From Oricola indica (GTDB taxonomy: Bacteria > Pseudomonadota > Alphaproteobacteria > Rhizobiales > Rhizobiaceae): a DNA stretch of 64,000 nt. Shown here piece after piece: positions 44,783 through 53,902 of this stretch (position 1 is its first letter; each line of letters opens with the position of its first letter). The stretch spans positions 179,364-243,363 of the forward strand of contig NZ_JAINFJ010000006.1 of assembly GCF_019966595.1 (NCBI RefSeq), in the 5' to 3' direction. Under the pieces are notes generated by a model. That model was not told the origin of the DNA, searched no databases, and saw only the letters and a program-made list of their open reading frames with translations. The position numbers and the translations under genes were made by a program.

Positions 44783-45841
44783 TTGGCGGACGTAAGCATA
44801 GATCAAGTACGCAAGGATTTTGGGGCGATTTCTGTGCTCCACGGCGTCTCCGTCGATATCGACGACGGCGAGTTCGTCGTTCTCGTCGGCCCATCGGGAT
44901 GCGGCAAATCTACACTGCTACGCATGATAGCGGGGCTCGAAGAGATCTCCGGTGGTGAGGTCTCGATTGGCCGGCAAGTCGTCAACGACATCCTGCCGAA
45001 GGATCGGGATATTGCGATGGTGTTCCAGAGCTACGCCCTCTACCCGCATCTGACAGTCGCCGAGAATATGGGGTTTTCGCTGCGGCTGAGACGCGCACCG
45101 AAGGAGGAAATCGCCACGCGTGTGAACAAGGCCGCGGACATCCTCGGTCTGCAGGACCTCCTTGAACGTTATCCTAAGCAACTTTCGGGTGGCCAGCGCC
45201 AGCGCGTCGCCATGGGCCGCGCGATCGTCAGGGACCCGCAGGTATTCCTGTTCGACGAGCCTTTGTCGAACCTCGATGCAAAGCTGCGCGTGCAGATGCG
45301 CACCGAGATCAAGGAGCTTCATCAGCGTCTCAAGACCACAACCATCTATGTCACGCACGACCAGATCGAGGCGATGACAATGGCCGATCGCATTGTCGTG
45401 ATGCAGAACGGCGTTATCGAGCAGGTTGGTACGCCGCTGGAACTCTACGACACGCCCGCGAATCTGTTCGTGGCAGGATTTATCGGCTCGCCTGCCATGA
45501 ATTTCCTGCAGGCCAATCTGTGTGGCGGCGATGTGCCGTATCTCGAAATAGATGCTGCGACAATTCCCGTGCCCTCCGCACCTGCTTCTCATATTGGACA
45601 GCGTGTCGTCGCGGGGATCAGGCCGGAGCATCTGGTGCTACAAGAGACGGGAATCCCGGCAACTGTCACGGTGGTGGAGCCCACGGGATCCGAACTCCAC
45701 GTTTTCGCGACGGTTGCAGGGGTTCAAGTCACCGCGGTTTTTCGCGATCGTCATGAGCTTAGTCCCGGCGATGAAATTCACCTGGGCGCCGCTTCCAACT
45801 CGGTTCATTTGTTCGACATGGAAAGCAAAAAACGACTGTAG
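44783..45841 (+). CDS. ABC transporter ATP-binding protein (UgpC/MalK type)
   Basis: A 352-aa ATPase with Walker A GPSGCGKST, signature LSGGQRQR, Walker B VFLFDEP, H-loop VTHDQIEAMTM and a C-terminal TOBE-like domain (GIRPEHLVLQ). A TTG start at 44783 is proposed because AGGAG sits 8 bp upstream; the other TTG (44777) is only 2 bp from it and no ATG is available. Serves the permeases at 40828-42587. Confidence 0.92.
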   Translation: MADVSIDQVRKDFGAISVLHGVSVDIDDGEFVVLVGPSGCGKSTLLRMIAGLEEISGGEVSIGRQVVNDILPKDRDIAMVFQSYALYPHLTVAENMGFSLRLRRAPKEEIATRVNKAADILGLQDLLERYPKQLSGGQRQRVAMGRAIVRDPQVFLFDEPLSNLDAKLRVQMRTEIKELHQRLKTTTIYVTHDQIEAMTMADRIVVMQNGVIEQVGTPLELYDTPANLFVAGFIGSPAMNFLQANLCGGDVPYLEIDAATIPVPSAPASHIGQRVVAGIRPEHLVLQETGIPATVTVVEPTGSELHVFATVAGVQVTAVFRDRHELSPGDEIHLGAASNSVHLFDMESKKRL

Positions 45842-45882
45842 TTGCGGATGAGGTGAGCTGCTCTAGATGTGGATTGCGGGAT

Positions 45883-47092
45883 TGCTTGGCACCTGAATTG
45901 CCCCGAGTTTTCTAGGCGCCCTCGGTGCTCATTTGCTGCTGCCGTTCGAACTCGACGGGCGACAGCATCCCGTTCCTGACATGCTTGCGCTTCGGGTTGC
46001 AGAACATCTCGATGTAGTCGAACACGTCCTGCCTGGCTTCGGCTCTCGTCTTGTAGGTCTGGCGCCGTATCCGCTCCCGCTTGAGCAGATTGAAGAAGCT
46101 CTCGGCAACCGCGTTATCATGGCAGTTTCCGCGCCGGCTCATCGAGTGTTCCAGATTGTGAGCCCTGAGGAATGAGGCCCAGTCCATGCTGGTGAACTGG
46201 GAACCCTGGTCCGAATGGATCAGCACCCGGCTCTTCGGCTTCCGTCTCCATACCGCCATCAGCAGCCTGCAGGACCACGTCCGTCGTCTGACGGCTCTGC
46301 ATTGCCCATCCGACAACACGCCGGGAATAGAGATCGATGATGACGGCCAGATAGGCGAAGCCTTCCAGTGTTCTGATGTAGGTGATGTCGGTGACCCAGA
46401 TCCGGTCCGGCGCATCCACATCAAACTGTCGGTCCAACGTGTTGTTGACGACCAATGATGGCTTGCCGCCATGGCTGCCCGGCCGACGCTTGTAGCCGAT
46501 CTGAGCCCTGATTCCTGCCAAACTGGCCAGACGTGCAACGCGGTTCGGGCAGCACGTCTCGCCCTGATCCAGCAGATCATCGTGGAGCTTACGATAGCCA
46601 TACACCTTGCCGCTGTCCTTCCATGCTGTCCGGATGAGTTCGGTCTGGCGCGCGTCTTCGCGGGCGCGCTTGCTCAACTCATTCTTGAGCCAGGCGTAGA
46701 AGCCGCTCGGATGGATGCACAGGCAGCGACACATCGCCCGCACCGAAAACAGTGGGCGATGATCGGCGACGAACGCGTATCTCAATTTGCATTCTTGGCG
46801 AAATACGCGGTGCCTTTTTTTCTAGAATGTCGCGCTCCTCGGTGACCCGGACCAACTCGCGCTTCGACCGCCTGATCTTGGCGTCCTTGTCATCGTCACC
46901 AGAAGGCTGTGAGAACTTCTTCTTCCACGCGTAGAGCGAGTGCGGACTGACGCCCAGCCGCTTCGCCACCTCCGCGACCGGATAGCCTCGCTCGGTGATC
47001 TGCGCCACCGCTTCCCGTTTGAAATCCTCGCTGAAATTGGCTTTACCCATCATGGCCTCCTTACCTCAAAATTGGGGAAGAAGGCGTCTACA
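45883..47092 (-). mobile_element. IS3-family insertion sequence (about 1.21 kb), decayed
   Basis: The ends form imperfect inverted repeats: minus-strand TGTAGACGCCTTCTTCCCC (from 47092) against plus-strand TGCTTGGCACCTGAATTGCC (from 45883), followed in both by a TTTT tract. Size and two-frame coding match the IS3 family. No convincing target duplication flanks it (GAT against AAT). The copy is probably immobile because the transposase is frameshifted. Confidence 0.8.
45912..47053 (-). pseudogene. IS3-family transposase OrfA/OrfB, frameshifted
   Basis: OrfA (from 47053) has the helix-turn-helix FKREAVAQITERGYPVAEVAK and a leucine-zipper-like RSKRELVRVTEERDILEK. An A7 tract at about 46814-46820 is where a programmed -1 frameshift normally occurs. 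OrfB begins near 46785 with an HTH_21-like region, then the DDE core: WVTDITYI, HSDQGSQF and NAVAESFF. A one-base shift near 46268 (LQAADGG instead of LQALLMAVW) breaks OrfB in the middle, and a second slip near the OrfA/OrfB junction is likely. It therefore cannot make an intact enzyme. Confidence 0.85.
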
Positions 47093-47963
47093 AATCTAGG
47101 GGCTATTCAGCCTTCAGTCGGAACTTCAGCTGTCCTGACCTGCAAAGATTGACTTCCCCCAGCAGGATACTGTGAACGACTTTGCGCTCAAGAACCTGCG
47201 AGGGGATCATGTCGAGAGTCTGCATCGACAGTGTTGAAGAGCGTAGCCTTGTCAGGGCGACCAGGCGGGATGCGTAACCTGATCATAAGCTCCGAATCCC
47301 GAGCCATTCGGCTCCATCCGGTTAGCAGCGACGTCGAAACGACACTGCATCATCGCGCCCGGCTTCACTCCAACCGGCACGCAATATTCGGTCGTGTTTA
47401 CCAACACGTTGCCGCGATCTTGTTATGGGTCCTTTATAGTCCGGCGACAACTGTTGCGGGCGTCCGAATATCCCTATCCGGGGAGCGTGCGCCACAATCT
47501 TCCGGTCGGCTGCGGCTGCCTCATGGTGCCCCTATGGGATAAGGGCTTAGCCGTTGATCTCGAGGCCGCTATGGTTCGCATTCCGGGAAAGGAAGCGGCA
47601 CGTCGCCTAATGGACAATTATCGACGTTCGCATTGTTCGTACGTTCGCAAGCAGGTCAGCAAGTTCGTTCGGTCGTAAGCGCGTTCGTGCCCTAGTCGGC
47701 GAGTTCCACGGAGCCGCATGACGTGGCGGGGATGCCCTTGCATGGATTGGCTTTTTATTAGTGTTCACTTAGCTAATGGCAATCCGGTTTCGCGCTGAAG
47801 TGTTTGTTCTGGCGAGTGGTAATCGAAATCTTTTCTTGGTTATAAAGCGACTCGATCGATGTCGGCCATGGCGTAAGGTATGGGTCGAGATTGCAGACAA
47901 CTCCCCGACGAGGCAATAACGCGCTTCTTTGGCCATATAAGATTCTGCGTCGGCTTAGCGCCC
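47093..47963. other. 871-bp region without a recognised gene
   Basis: Only short reading frames (up to about 100 codons) with no recognisable family or ribosome binding site, and base composition lower in GC than the operons around it. It may be remnant DNA carried with or left by mobile elements. No hairpin with a U-run or tRNA-like fold is seen. Confidence 0.5.
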
Positions 47964-48830
47964 TCAGCCATTCGCGTAAGATGCACCCTTCGCCAGATAC
48001 CCGGATATATGTGCAAAGCCGTTGCGATAGACCGCTTCGGGGCTTTCGGCGAAATCGCGCCAGACTTTCGTCGCCGCGGCGAGATCTGGCAGCCCGCGAC
48101 CGAACGCCTCTATGGTCAGCCAGTCGTCGTAACCGATCGACCGGATTGCTTCGAAGATGGCGGACCAGTCGATATTGCCCCTTCCCGGTACGCCGCGGTC
48201 GTTCTCAGAAATGTGTATGTGGGTGATCTGGTCCTTGTTGCGCGTCAAAGCGCCAACGGGATCGGTCTCCTCGATGTTGCAGTGGAACGTATCGTACATC
48301 GCCTTGATGTTCGGATTTCCGACTCGTCGCACGAGGCCGCACAGGTCGTCCATCGTGTTGACGAGGTAACATTCGAAGCGATTCAGTGCCTCGAGCCCGA
48401 CAGTAACTTTGCAGGCGCTCGCGATCTCACCGACGCGCCGCTGGCTTTCGACGGCGCGTTCGAACTCGTCGACCGTTGGGCTTGCGCCGGAGAACTGGCC
48501 GAGCACCGAATGCAGTGGACCGGAAACCCTGTCGGCGCCCAGCGCACGGGTACATTCAAGCACCCATTTCATGCGGTCGACTGCGTCGTTTCGAACATTG
48601 ATGGAGGGTGATATCAGGTCATGCGCAGGATCGCCGAGAGCCGAAACCGCCGTGCGTTCGAGGTCGAGCGAATCGAGCAATTCGCCGAGTTTCGCGTAAT
48701 CCTCCGGCTCGCCCTCGAAGACCGGAATCTCGACGCCGTCGAAGCCGGTTTCGCGGATGTCGGCGAGTAGCGCCTCATGCTCCGGCCCAACGCTGGTCGT
48801 CCAGAGAAACATGCACATTCCAATTTTCAT
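47964..48830 (-). CDS. Sugar phosphate isomerase/epimerase, ketose 3-epimerase-like (TIM barrel)
   Basis: A 288-aa TIM-barrel protein of the D-tagatose/D-psicose 3-epimerase group. Metal ligands are inferred as the glutamate in VGLEALNRFECYLVN, the aspartate in AMYDTFHCNIEE, the histidine in HIHISENDRG, and the glutamate in LTIEAFG. It would epimerise a ketose at C3. The start at 48830 (MKIGMCMF) is preceded by AGAGGA at 7 bp; the longer frame to 49130 crosses the operator region. Divergent from a related gene 235 bp away. Confidence 0.88.
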   Translation of the reverse strand: MKIGMCMFLWTTSVGPEHEALLADIRETGFDGVEIPVFEGEPEDYAKLGELLDSLDLERTAVSALGDPAHDLISPSINVRNDAVDRMKWVLECTRALGADRVSGPLHSVLGQFSGASPTVDEFERAVESQRRVGEIASACKVTVGLEALNRFECYLVNTMDDLCGLVRRVGNPNIKAMYDTFHCNIEETDPVGALTRNKDQITHIHISENDRGVPGRGNIDWSAIFEAIRSIGYDDWLTIEAFGRGLPDLAAATKVWRDFAESPEAVYRNGFAHISGYLAKGASYANG

Positions 48831-48853
48831 ATGAATTCCTCTTCTCGCCATCC

Positions 48854-48864
48854 TGGTACTACCA
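48854..48864. promoter_or_regulatory. TGGTACTACCA palindrome, operator candidate A
   Basis: An 11-bp palindrome 24 bp upstream of the minus-strand epimerase start. Same half-site (TGGTA/TACCA) as the sites at 48995 and 58555. The FadR subfamily of GntR proteins binds TNGTNNNACNA dyads, and one is encoded at 51166-51858. Confidence 0.6.
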
Positions 48865-48994
48865 AAATGGCGGTAAATCGACCAGCGGAAAGTTTTATGA
48901 TTCCCGAATGTAAATCGGTTTTTCAAAAAAATGCCGATTCTAAAAGCATCACCACCTAGAAGCGTCTCTTGACCGCCATCGCAATCCGGCGCTA

Positions 48995-49009
48995 TCTGGT
49001 ATAACCAGA
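48995..49009. promoter_or_regulatory. TCTGGTATAACCAGA palindrome, operator candidate B
   Basis: A perfect dyad with 6-bp arms around a 3-nt centre, 57 bp upstream of the 49066 start. It overlaps a likely -10 region: TTGACC (48969-48974) is followed after 17-18 nt by TATCTG. Binding here would block the operon 49066-52837. Confidence 0.65.
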
Positions 49010-49065
49010 AGGGATTGGCCGGCACTCCAAGAAAGCTGGCGTATTCAAATAAAGGGAGGACGGAA

Positions 49066-49953
49066 ATGCATCTTTCAACCCACAACTGGATGCGGGCGGA
49101 GCCATTGGAAACGACGGTGCGCCGGATCAAGCAATATGGCTATGAGTCCATCGAGATTTCCGGCGAGCCGACGCAATACGACGTCAAGGAAACGCGGGCT
49201 CTTCTGAAGGAAACCGGCATGCGCTGCTGGGGCGCGGTCACACTTACGCTCGGCGAGCGAAACCTCGCTGCAAAGGACGAGGGCCAGCGCGCACGATCTG
49301 TCGACTACGTGAAGTCGGTGATTACCATGGTTTCCGAACTCGAAGGCGAGATCGTGACGCTGGTTCCGGCCACCGTTGGCAAGGTAGTGCCGGACGGTAC
49401 CCCCGAAGAGGAATGGGGCTGGGTCGTCGAAGCGACCAAGGAATGCTTCGCGCATGCGCAGAAGAAGGGCGTAAAGATTGCGGTCGAGCCGCTGAACCGC
49501 TTCGAAACCTACCTGTTTAACCGTTGTGCGCAGGCGCTCGCACTGGCCGATGCCGTCAGTCCGGAATGCGGCGTCTGCCTGGATGCGTTCCACCTCAATA
49601 TCGAGGAGAGCGACATCTACGAGGCCATCCGCCTCGCCGGCGATCGTCTGTTCGATTTCCATGTCGCCGACAACAACCGTTTCGGCGCCGGGTTGGGGCA
49701 CCTCGACTGGCCGAAGATCGTGAACACGCTGAAAGACATCGGCTATGACGGCGCGCTTACCAACGAATTCGTCGCTCCGGTCGACCGGACACCGGCGACA
49801 ATGTATCCGGACATGGTCGAGACCAATCCCGTCGACATCTCTCCGGAACAGCTCAAGTTCATCCAGGATCATGGATCTTCTCTGCTGACAGAAGAGTTTT
49901 ATGCCGACCAGATGCGGATCACCGCTGAGACCCTCTTGCCGCTGATGAAGTGA
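49066..49953 (+). CDS. Sugar phosphate isomerase/epimerase, ketose 3-epimerase-like (TIM barrel)
   Basis: A 295-aa TIM-barrel protein with the same ligand pattern as the divergent gene: glutamate in AVEPLNRFETYLFN, aspartate in GVCLDAFHLNIEE, histidine in DFHVADNNR, glutamate in ALTNEFVAP. Clearly a paralogue of 47964-48830, so two related epimerisations or a broad pair are needed. ATG 49066 follows AGGGAGGA; an upstream frame from 49015 would run into the promoter region. First gene of a four-gene operon. Confidence 0.9.
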   Translation: MHLSTHNWMRAEPLETTVRRIKQYGYESIEISGEPTQYDVKETRALLKETGMRCWGAVTLTLGERNLAAKDEGQRARSVDYVKSVITMVSELEGEIVTLVPATVGKVVPDGTPEEEWGWVVEATKECFAHAQKKGVKIAVEPLNRFETYLFNRCAQALALADAVSPECGVCLDAFHLNIEESDIYEAIRLAGDRLFDFHVADNNRFGAGLGHLDWPKIVNTLKDIGYDGALTNEFVAPVDRTPATMYPDMVETNPVDISPEQLKFIQDHGSSLLTEEFYADQMRITAETLLPLMK

Positions 49954-49982
49954 CCGGGCCAGGCGCGGCAGGAGGACATCCG

Positions 49983-51149
49983 ATGCGTATCAAGTCGATA
50001 GAAGCCCGCTGGATACAGATCCCGATCGAGGAGTCGCGCCAGCACGTGAGTGACTTCGGCCGGCTGAGGACATTCGACGCGGCTATTGTAAGGGTAGAGA
50101 CGGAGGACGGCATCGTCGGATGGGGCGAAGGCAAGAACGCCGCCGGCAGCGCCGGTCAGTATGCCGCCCTGGTTCATCTCATCAACAAGGAAGTCGGGCC
50201 GTTTCTCATCGGCTGGAACGCGTCGCAGATAACTGCGATTTGGGAGGCGCTTTATAATGGTTCACGGCGCGAAAGCGCCGCCGCCGGCGGGCATGTTTTC
50301 CCGGAACTTGCCCGCCGGGGACTCTCACTCGCGGCAATCAGTGCGATCGACATCGCGTTGTGGGACATCAAGGGAAAGGCGCTCGGCGTGCCGGTCTGGT
50401 CGCTTCTCGGGGGTCGGTCGGCGGACCGGCTTCCGGCCTATGCATCCGGCGGCTGGGCTAATGCCGAGGGTATTGGCGATCAGTTGCGCTCCTATATCGA
50501 TTCCGGCGGGTTCAAGTCCGTCAAGATGCGGGTCGGCGCAATGGACGGCGCGCCACATGTCTCGGCGAAGCGTGTGCGGGCAGCTCGCGAGGCGATCGGA
50601 CCAGATGTCGACCTGATGGTCGACGCGCATGGCACATACACCGTGGCGCAGGCAAAGCGTTTCGCTGCCATGGTGACCGATTGCGATCTCGCCTGGTTCG
50701 AGGAGCCGATCACCGGAGACGACGTGCCGGGGCTGGCGGAATTTCGCCACGCGACGCACATCCCGGTCGCCGTCGGCGAATCGGAATGCACCCGGTTCGA
50801 CTTCCGCGACATCATGGTTTCGCGCGCCGCCGACATCCTTCAACCGGACCCCGCATTTTGCGGCGGTATCACTGAGGCCATGCGCATCGCGGCGATGGCC
50901 TCGGCGTTCAATTTGCGCCTCGCACCGCATCTTTGGGCCGGCGCGCCGGCATTCTTTGCCGGGCTCCATGTTGTGGCGGCTGCGCCCGCGGGTTTTATCG
51001 TCGAGTATTCGCTGGGCGCCAACCCGATGATCCACGACCTGTCTCGAGAAAAGGTGTTCGTGAAAGACGGAATGATTTCTGTGCCCGATGCGCCCGGGCT
51101 TGGGCTTGACGTGGACACCGATATCCTTACGCGTTTCTCGAAATTCTGA
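49983..51149 (+). CDS. Enolase-superfamily enzyme (mandelate racemase subgroup)
   Basis: A 388-aa sugar-acid dehydratase-type protein. Lys181-Met-Arg183 (SVKMRVG) replaces KxK; metal ligands Asp214 (LMVDAHG), Glu240 (WFEEP) and Glu266 (VGESE); His316 lies in APHLW. The DAHG motif with a histidine two residues after the metal Asp is also seen in several acid-sugar dehydratases. ATG 49983 follows GGAGGA. Lies 29 bp after the epimerase and 16 bp before the regulator. Confidence 0.87.
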   Translation: MRIKSIEARWIQIPIEESRQHVSDFGRLRTFDAAIVRVETEDGIVGWGEGKNAAGSAGQYAALVHLINKEVGPFLIGWNASQITAIWEALYNGSRRESAAAGGHVFPELARRGLSLAAISAIDIALWDIKGKALGVPVWSLLGGRSADRLPAYASGGWANAEGIGDQLRSYIDSGGFKSVKMRVGAMDGAPHVSAKRVRAAREAIGPDVDLMVDAHGTYTVAQAKRFAAMVTDCDLAWFEEPITGDDVPGLAEFRHATHIPVAVGESECTRFDFRDIMVSRAADILQPDPAFCGGITEAMRIAAMASAFNLRLAPHLWAGAPAFFAGLHVVAAAPAGFIVEYSLGANPMIHDLSREKVFVKDGMISVPDAPGLGLDVDTDILTRFSKF

Positions 51150-51165
51150 CGCGAGCGAACATACG

Positions 51166-51858
51166 ATGCAGGGACAGGAAATCCTTCCAGCCATAGCTAC
51201 CCACCTGCTGGACAGTGCTCGCACGAATGGCGGGAAGGCGCCGTCTGAACGCGACCTTGCCGAACATTTTTCCGTGAGCCGGGGACAGGTGCGCGAAGCG
51301 CTGGCGATCCTGGAGGCGATGCAGGTCATCGAGCGGCGCGCGAAATCTGGCATCTACGTCAATACCGACAATACCGGCATCGAGGCGATGGCTTTTCTTG
51401 CGCGGGCAGGGCTGCCGCTGGAAAACCGCCAGATCTACGAGGCCGTCGAAGTTCGCAAGATCCACGAAATCAAGGCGGCTGAACTTGCTGCCGCGCGCGC
51501 TGACGACGAGAATTTCGACCGTCTGCGCGACATTCTCGTCCGTTCAGAGGAACGCATTGCCCAAGGGGAGGGTATAGACGGGCTAGACCAAGAGTTTCAT
51601 CTGGAGATCGTCCGTGCGACCCAGAACACGCTGTTTCTCAACATCTGCACCGCCTTCTACGAACTGGGCGGGAACCGCCTCAAGGTGTACTTTCGCGATC
51701 CCGATCGCAACCGGAAGTCGCACGAGGAACACAAGCAGATTTTCGAAGCGCTTGTGAATCGGGATGCGGCGCTGGCTTCCGCCCTCATGGTTTCGCATCT
51801 GCGTGGCGCCATGAGTTATTGGAGCGAACTTCTGCAGCCGGCCGAGCTCTCCGACTGA
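51166..51858 (+). CDS. GntR-family regulator, FCD (FadR-like) type
   Basis: A 230-aa regulator: winged helix at about 20-75 (SERDLAEHFSVSRGQVREAL) and FCD domain with LDQEFHLEIVRATQN and EEHKQIFEALVNRD, the metal/acid-binding pattern. It starts at ATG 51166 inside the operon it probably controls. Three matching palindromes at 48854, 48995 and 58555 fit its class, which makes it the likely coordinator of the epimerase genes and the facing transporter operon. Confidence 0.9.
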   Translation: MQGQEILPAIATHLLDSARTNGGKAPSERDLAEHFSVSRGQVREALAILEAMQVIERRAKSGIYVNTDNTGIEAMAFLARAGLPLENRQIYEAVEVRKIHEIKAAELAAARADDENFDRLRDILVRSEERIAQGEGIDGLDQEFHLEIVRATQNTLFLNICTAFYELGGNRLKVYFRDPDRNRKSHEEHKQIFEALVNRDAALASALMVSHLRGAMSYWSELLQPAELSD

Positions 51859-51859
51859 C

Positions 51860-52837
51860 ATGGCCGGCCTGTCGATTTTCTCGACCCATCACCTTCACCC
51901 GGAAGTGACGGAGGCGCTGTCCGGCATCGGCGCCTATCGCGTTGCAAGCGCACCGACGCCCGAGGCGATCGTCGCCGAAAGCACGGGAGCGGAGGTCATT
52001 GTGGTCAGGGCTCCAATACCGGCCGAGGTCATCCAGCGGGAACAGGGACTGAAGGCGCTGGTGCGGCACGGCGCCGGGCTCGACATGATCCCCGTTGATG
52101 CGGCCACGGATGCCGGGGTGCTGGTTGCCAATGTGCCGGGCGTCAACGCGCTCAGCGTTGCGGAGCATGTGATCTGGACCGCTTTGGCGCTGCTTAAGCG
52201 CTACCCCGAGGTGAACACAGACCTAAGGGCGCGGGGCTGGGCGGCGGGCCGTGCGCATTCGGATTTCGGGCGGGAGCTCTCCCGTCGGACCATCGGCATT
52301 GTCGGCATGGGCAATGTCGGCCGAAACATCGCACGAATCGCGCAGAGTGGCTTTGCGATGGACGTGGTCTGCCATACGCGGAGCGCCGGCAATGTGCCCG
52401 AGTCCATGCGCGCCGTTTCGCTGGAGGACCTGCTTTCTGAAGCTGACATCGTCGTTCTTTGCTGCCCGTTGACCGCGCAGACACGCGGGCTGATCGACGC
52501 GATTGCACTGGAGCGGATGCGGCCTGGTGCGCTACTGATCAATGTCGCGCGCGGACCGGTGGTCGTGGAGAGCGCGCTGATCGAGGCCCTGGAAACCGGC
52601 CATCTCGGCGGCGCGGCGATCGATGTATTCGACACACAGCCCCTGCCGTTCGACCACCCGCTGCTGGCGCTTCGAAACGTTATCCTGACGCCCCACATGG
52701 CCGGAATCACCGAGGAAAGCATGTTGCGCATGGGCCAGGGCGTCGTCGCCGAAACGCGTCGTGTCGCGGCCGGCGAACTGCCGGAGCAGCTCGTCAACCC
52801 CGATGCGGTCCCCCGCTATCGCCAGCGTTTCGCCTGA
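51860..52837 (+). CDS. D-isomer-specific 2-hydroxyacid dehydrogenase family protein
   Basis: A 325-aa NAD(P)-dependent dehydrogenase. The nucleotide fold has GIVGMGNVGRNIARI (about 145-159); the catalytic arginine lies in NVARGPVV and the histidine in LTPHMAG. Where most relatives have a catalytic glutamate (EPL), this protein reads FDTQPLP, so glutamate is replaced by glutamine. It starts 1 bp after the regulator stop. It should reduce or oxidise a 2-keto/2-hydroxy acid produced by the operon. Confidence 0.88.
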   Translation: MAGLSIFSTHHLHPEVTEALSGIGAYRVASAPTPEAIVAESTGAEVIVVRAPIPAEVIQREQGLKALVRHGAGLDMIPVDAATDAGVLVANVPGVNALSVAEHVIWTALALLKRYPEVNTDLRARGWAAGRAHSDFGRELSRRTIGIVGMGNVGRNIARIAQSGFAMDVVCHTRSAGNVPESMRAVSLEDLLSEADIVVLCCPLTAQTRGLIDAIALERMRPGALLINVARGPVVVESALIEALETGHLGGAAIDVFDTQPLPFDHPLLALRNVILTPHMAGITEESMLRMGQGVVAETRRVAAGELPEQLVNPDAVPRYRQRFA

Positions 52838-52843
52838 AAGGCT

Positions 52844-53902
52844 CTAAAGCGCGAGGTTTCGTCCGGTCTCCGGATCGAAGGACAGCACGCGCTCCGGCTT
52901 CCAGCCGAAACGGACAACTTCGTCGCGATTCACATGCGTGCCCGCCGGGACAGTGGCGTGCAGGCGCGTGTCGCCCATGTCGAGCGCGAGAATCTTGATA
53001 ACGCCCTGGTCCTCGATATCGAAAACGCGCGCTTCGGCCGGTGCGCCGGACTGTATGACGATGTTCTCGGGCCGGACTCCGAAGGTGACCTTCTGTTCGG
53101 AGTTCGCCGGCGAGCTGACCGGCAGCACAAACGAACCAAGCCGTGCGCTCTCTCCATCCAGCCTGCCCTCGATGAGGTTCATCGGCGGCGTACCGACGGA
53201 CCGGGCGACGAAGGTGTTGTGCGGACGCTCGTAGATTTCGGAGGGCGTGCCGACCTGAACGAGGCGGCCGCTGCGCAAGACGCCGATCTTGTCGCCCATC
53301 GACATCGCCTCAACCTGGTCGTGGGTCACGAACAGGAAGGTCGCGCCAAGATCCTGATGCAGCTTCTTCAGTTCGACGCGCAGCGCCTCGCGCAACTTCG
53401 CATCGAGCGCGGACAGCGGCTCGTCCATCAGGAAGACGCGCGGATCGCGCACGATGGCGCGACCGATGGAAACGCGCTGCATTTCGCCGCCCGATAGCCG
53501 TTCCACCTTGCGGTCGAGCAGATGTGTGATCTGGAGGGTCTTGGCGGCGCGGTCGACCCGGCGCCTGATCTCGTCTTCGTTCATGTTGCGAACCTTGGGA
53601 CGCAACGGGAATTCCAGATTACCGCGCACTGTCAGGCGCGGATAGAGCGAGTATTGCTGCAGCACGAGCGCGACATCACGCTCGGCTGCAGTCCAGCTTG
53701 TGACGTCAGAATCGCCGATGAAAACGCGCCCCTCGTCGGGTTTTTCGAGCCCCGCGACGACCCTGAGCGTTGTCGTCTTGCCCGCGCCGGTGCGACCGAG
53801 CAGCACGAAGAACTCGCCATCCTCAACGGTCAGGCTGAGATCCTTCAAAGCGCGCGTACCGCCATAGCGCTTGGTGATGTTCTGCAGCTCGATACGTGCC
53901 AT
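52844..53902 (-). CDS. ABC transporter ATP-binding protein 2
   Basis: A 352-aa ATPase with Walker A GRTGAGKTT, Q-loop LVLQQYSLYP, Walker B VFLMDEP and H-loop VTHDQVEAM, followed by a TOBE domain. The signature is LSGGEMQR rather than LSGGQ. It is the last gene of the importer operon and pairs with the ATPase upstream, giving two different ATPases for one permease pair, as in the glycerol GlpST arrangement of rhizobia. Start ATG 53902 shares a base with the preceding stop. Confidence 0.9.
   Translation of the reverse strand: MARIELQNITKRYGGTRALKDLSLTVEDGEFFVLLGRTGAGKTTTLRVVAGLEKPDEGRVFIGDSDVTSWTAAERDVALVLQQYSLYPRLTVRGNLEFPLRPKVRNMNEDEIRRRVDRAAKTLQITHLLDRKVERLSGGEMQRVSIGRAIVRDPRVFLMDEPLSALDAKLREALRVELKKLHQDLGATFLFVTHDQVEAMSMGDKIGVLRSGRLVQVGTPSEIYERPHNTFVARSVGTPPMNLIEGRLDGESARLGSFVLPVSSPANSEQKVTFGVRPENIVIQSGAPAEARVFDIEDQGVIKILALDMGDTRLHATVPAGTHVNRDEVVRFGWKPERVLSFDPETGRNLAL

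Noticed and set aside
46814..46820. Treating the A7 tract in the IS3 element as proof of an active programmed frameshift
   Set aside because: The tract fits the family, but the downstream frame has further slips, so no intact fusion protein can be made.
45880..47095. Target-site duplication around the IS3 element
   Set aside because: The flanking triplets (GAT and AAT) differ, and the ends themselves are only approximately placed.
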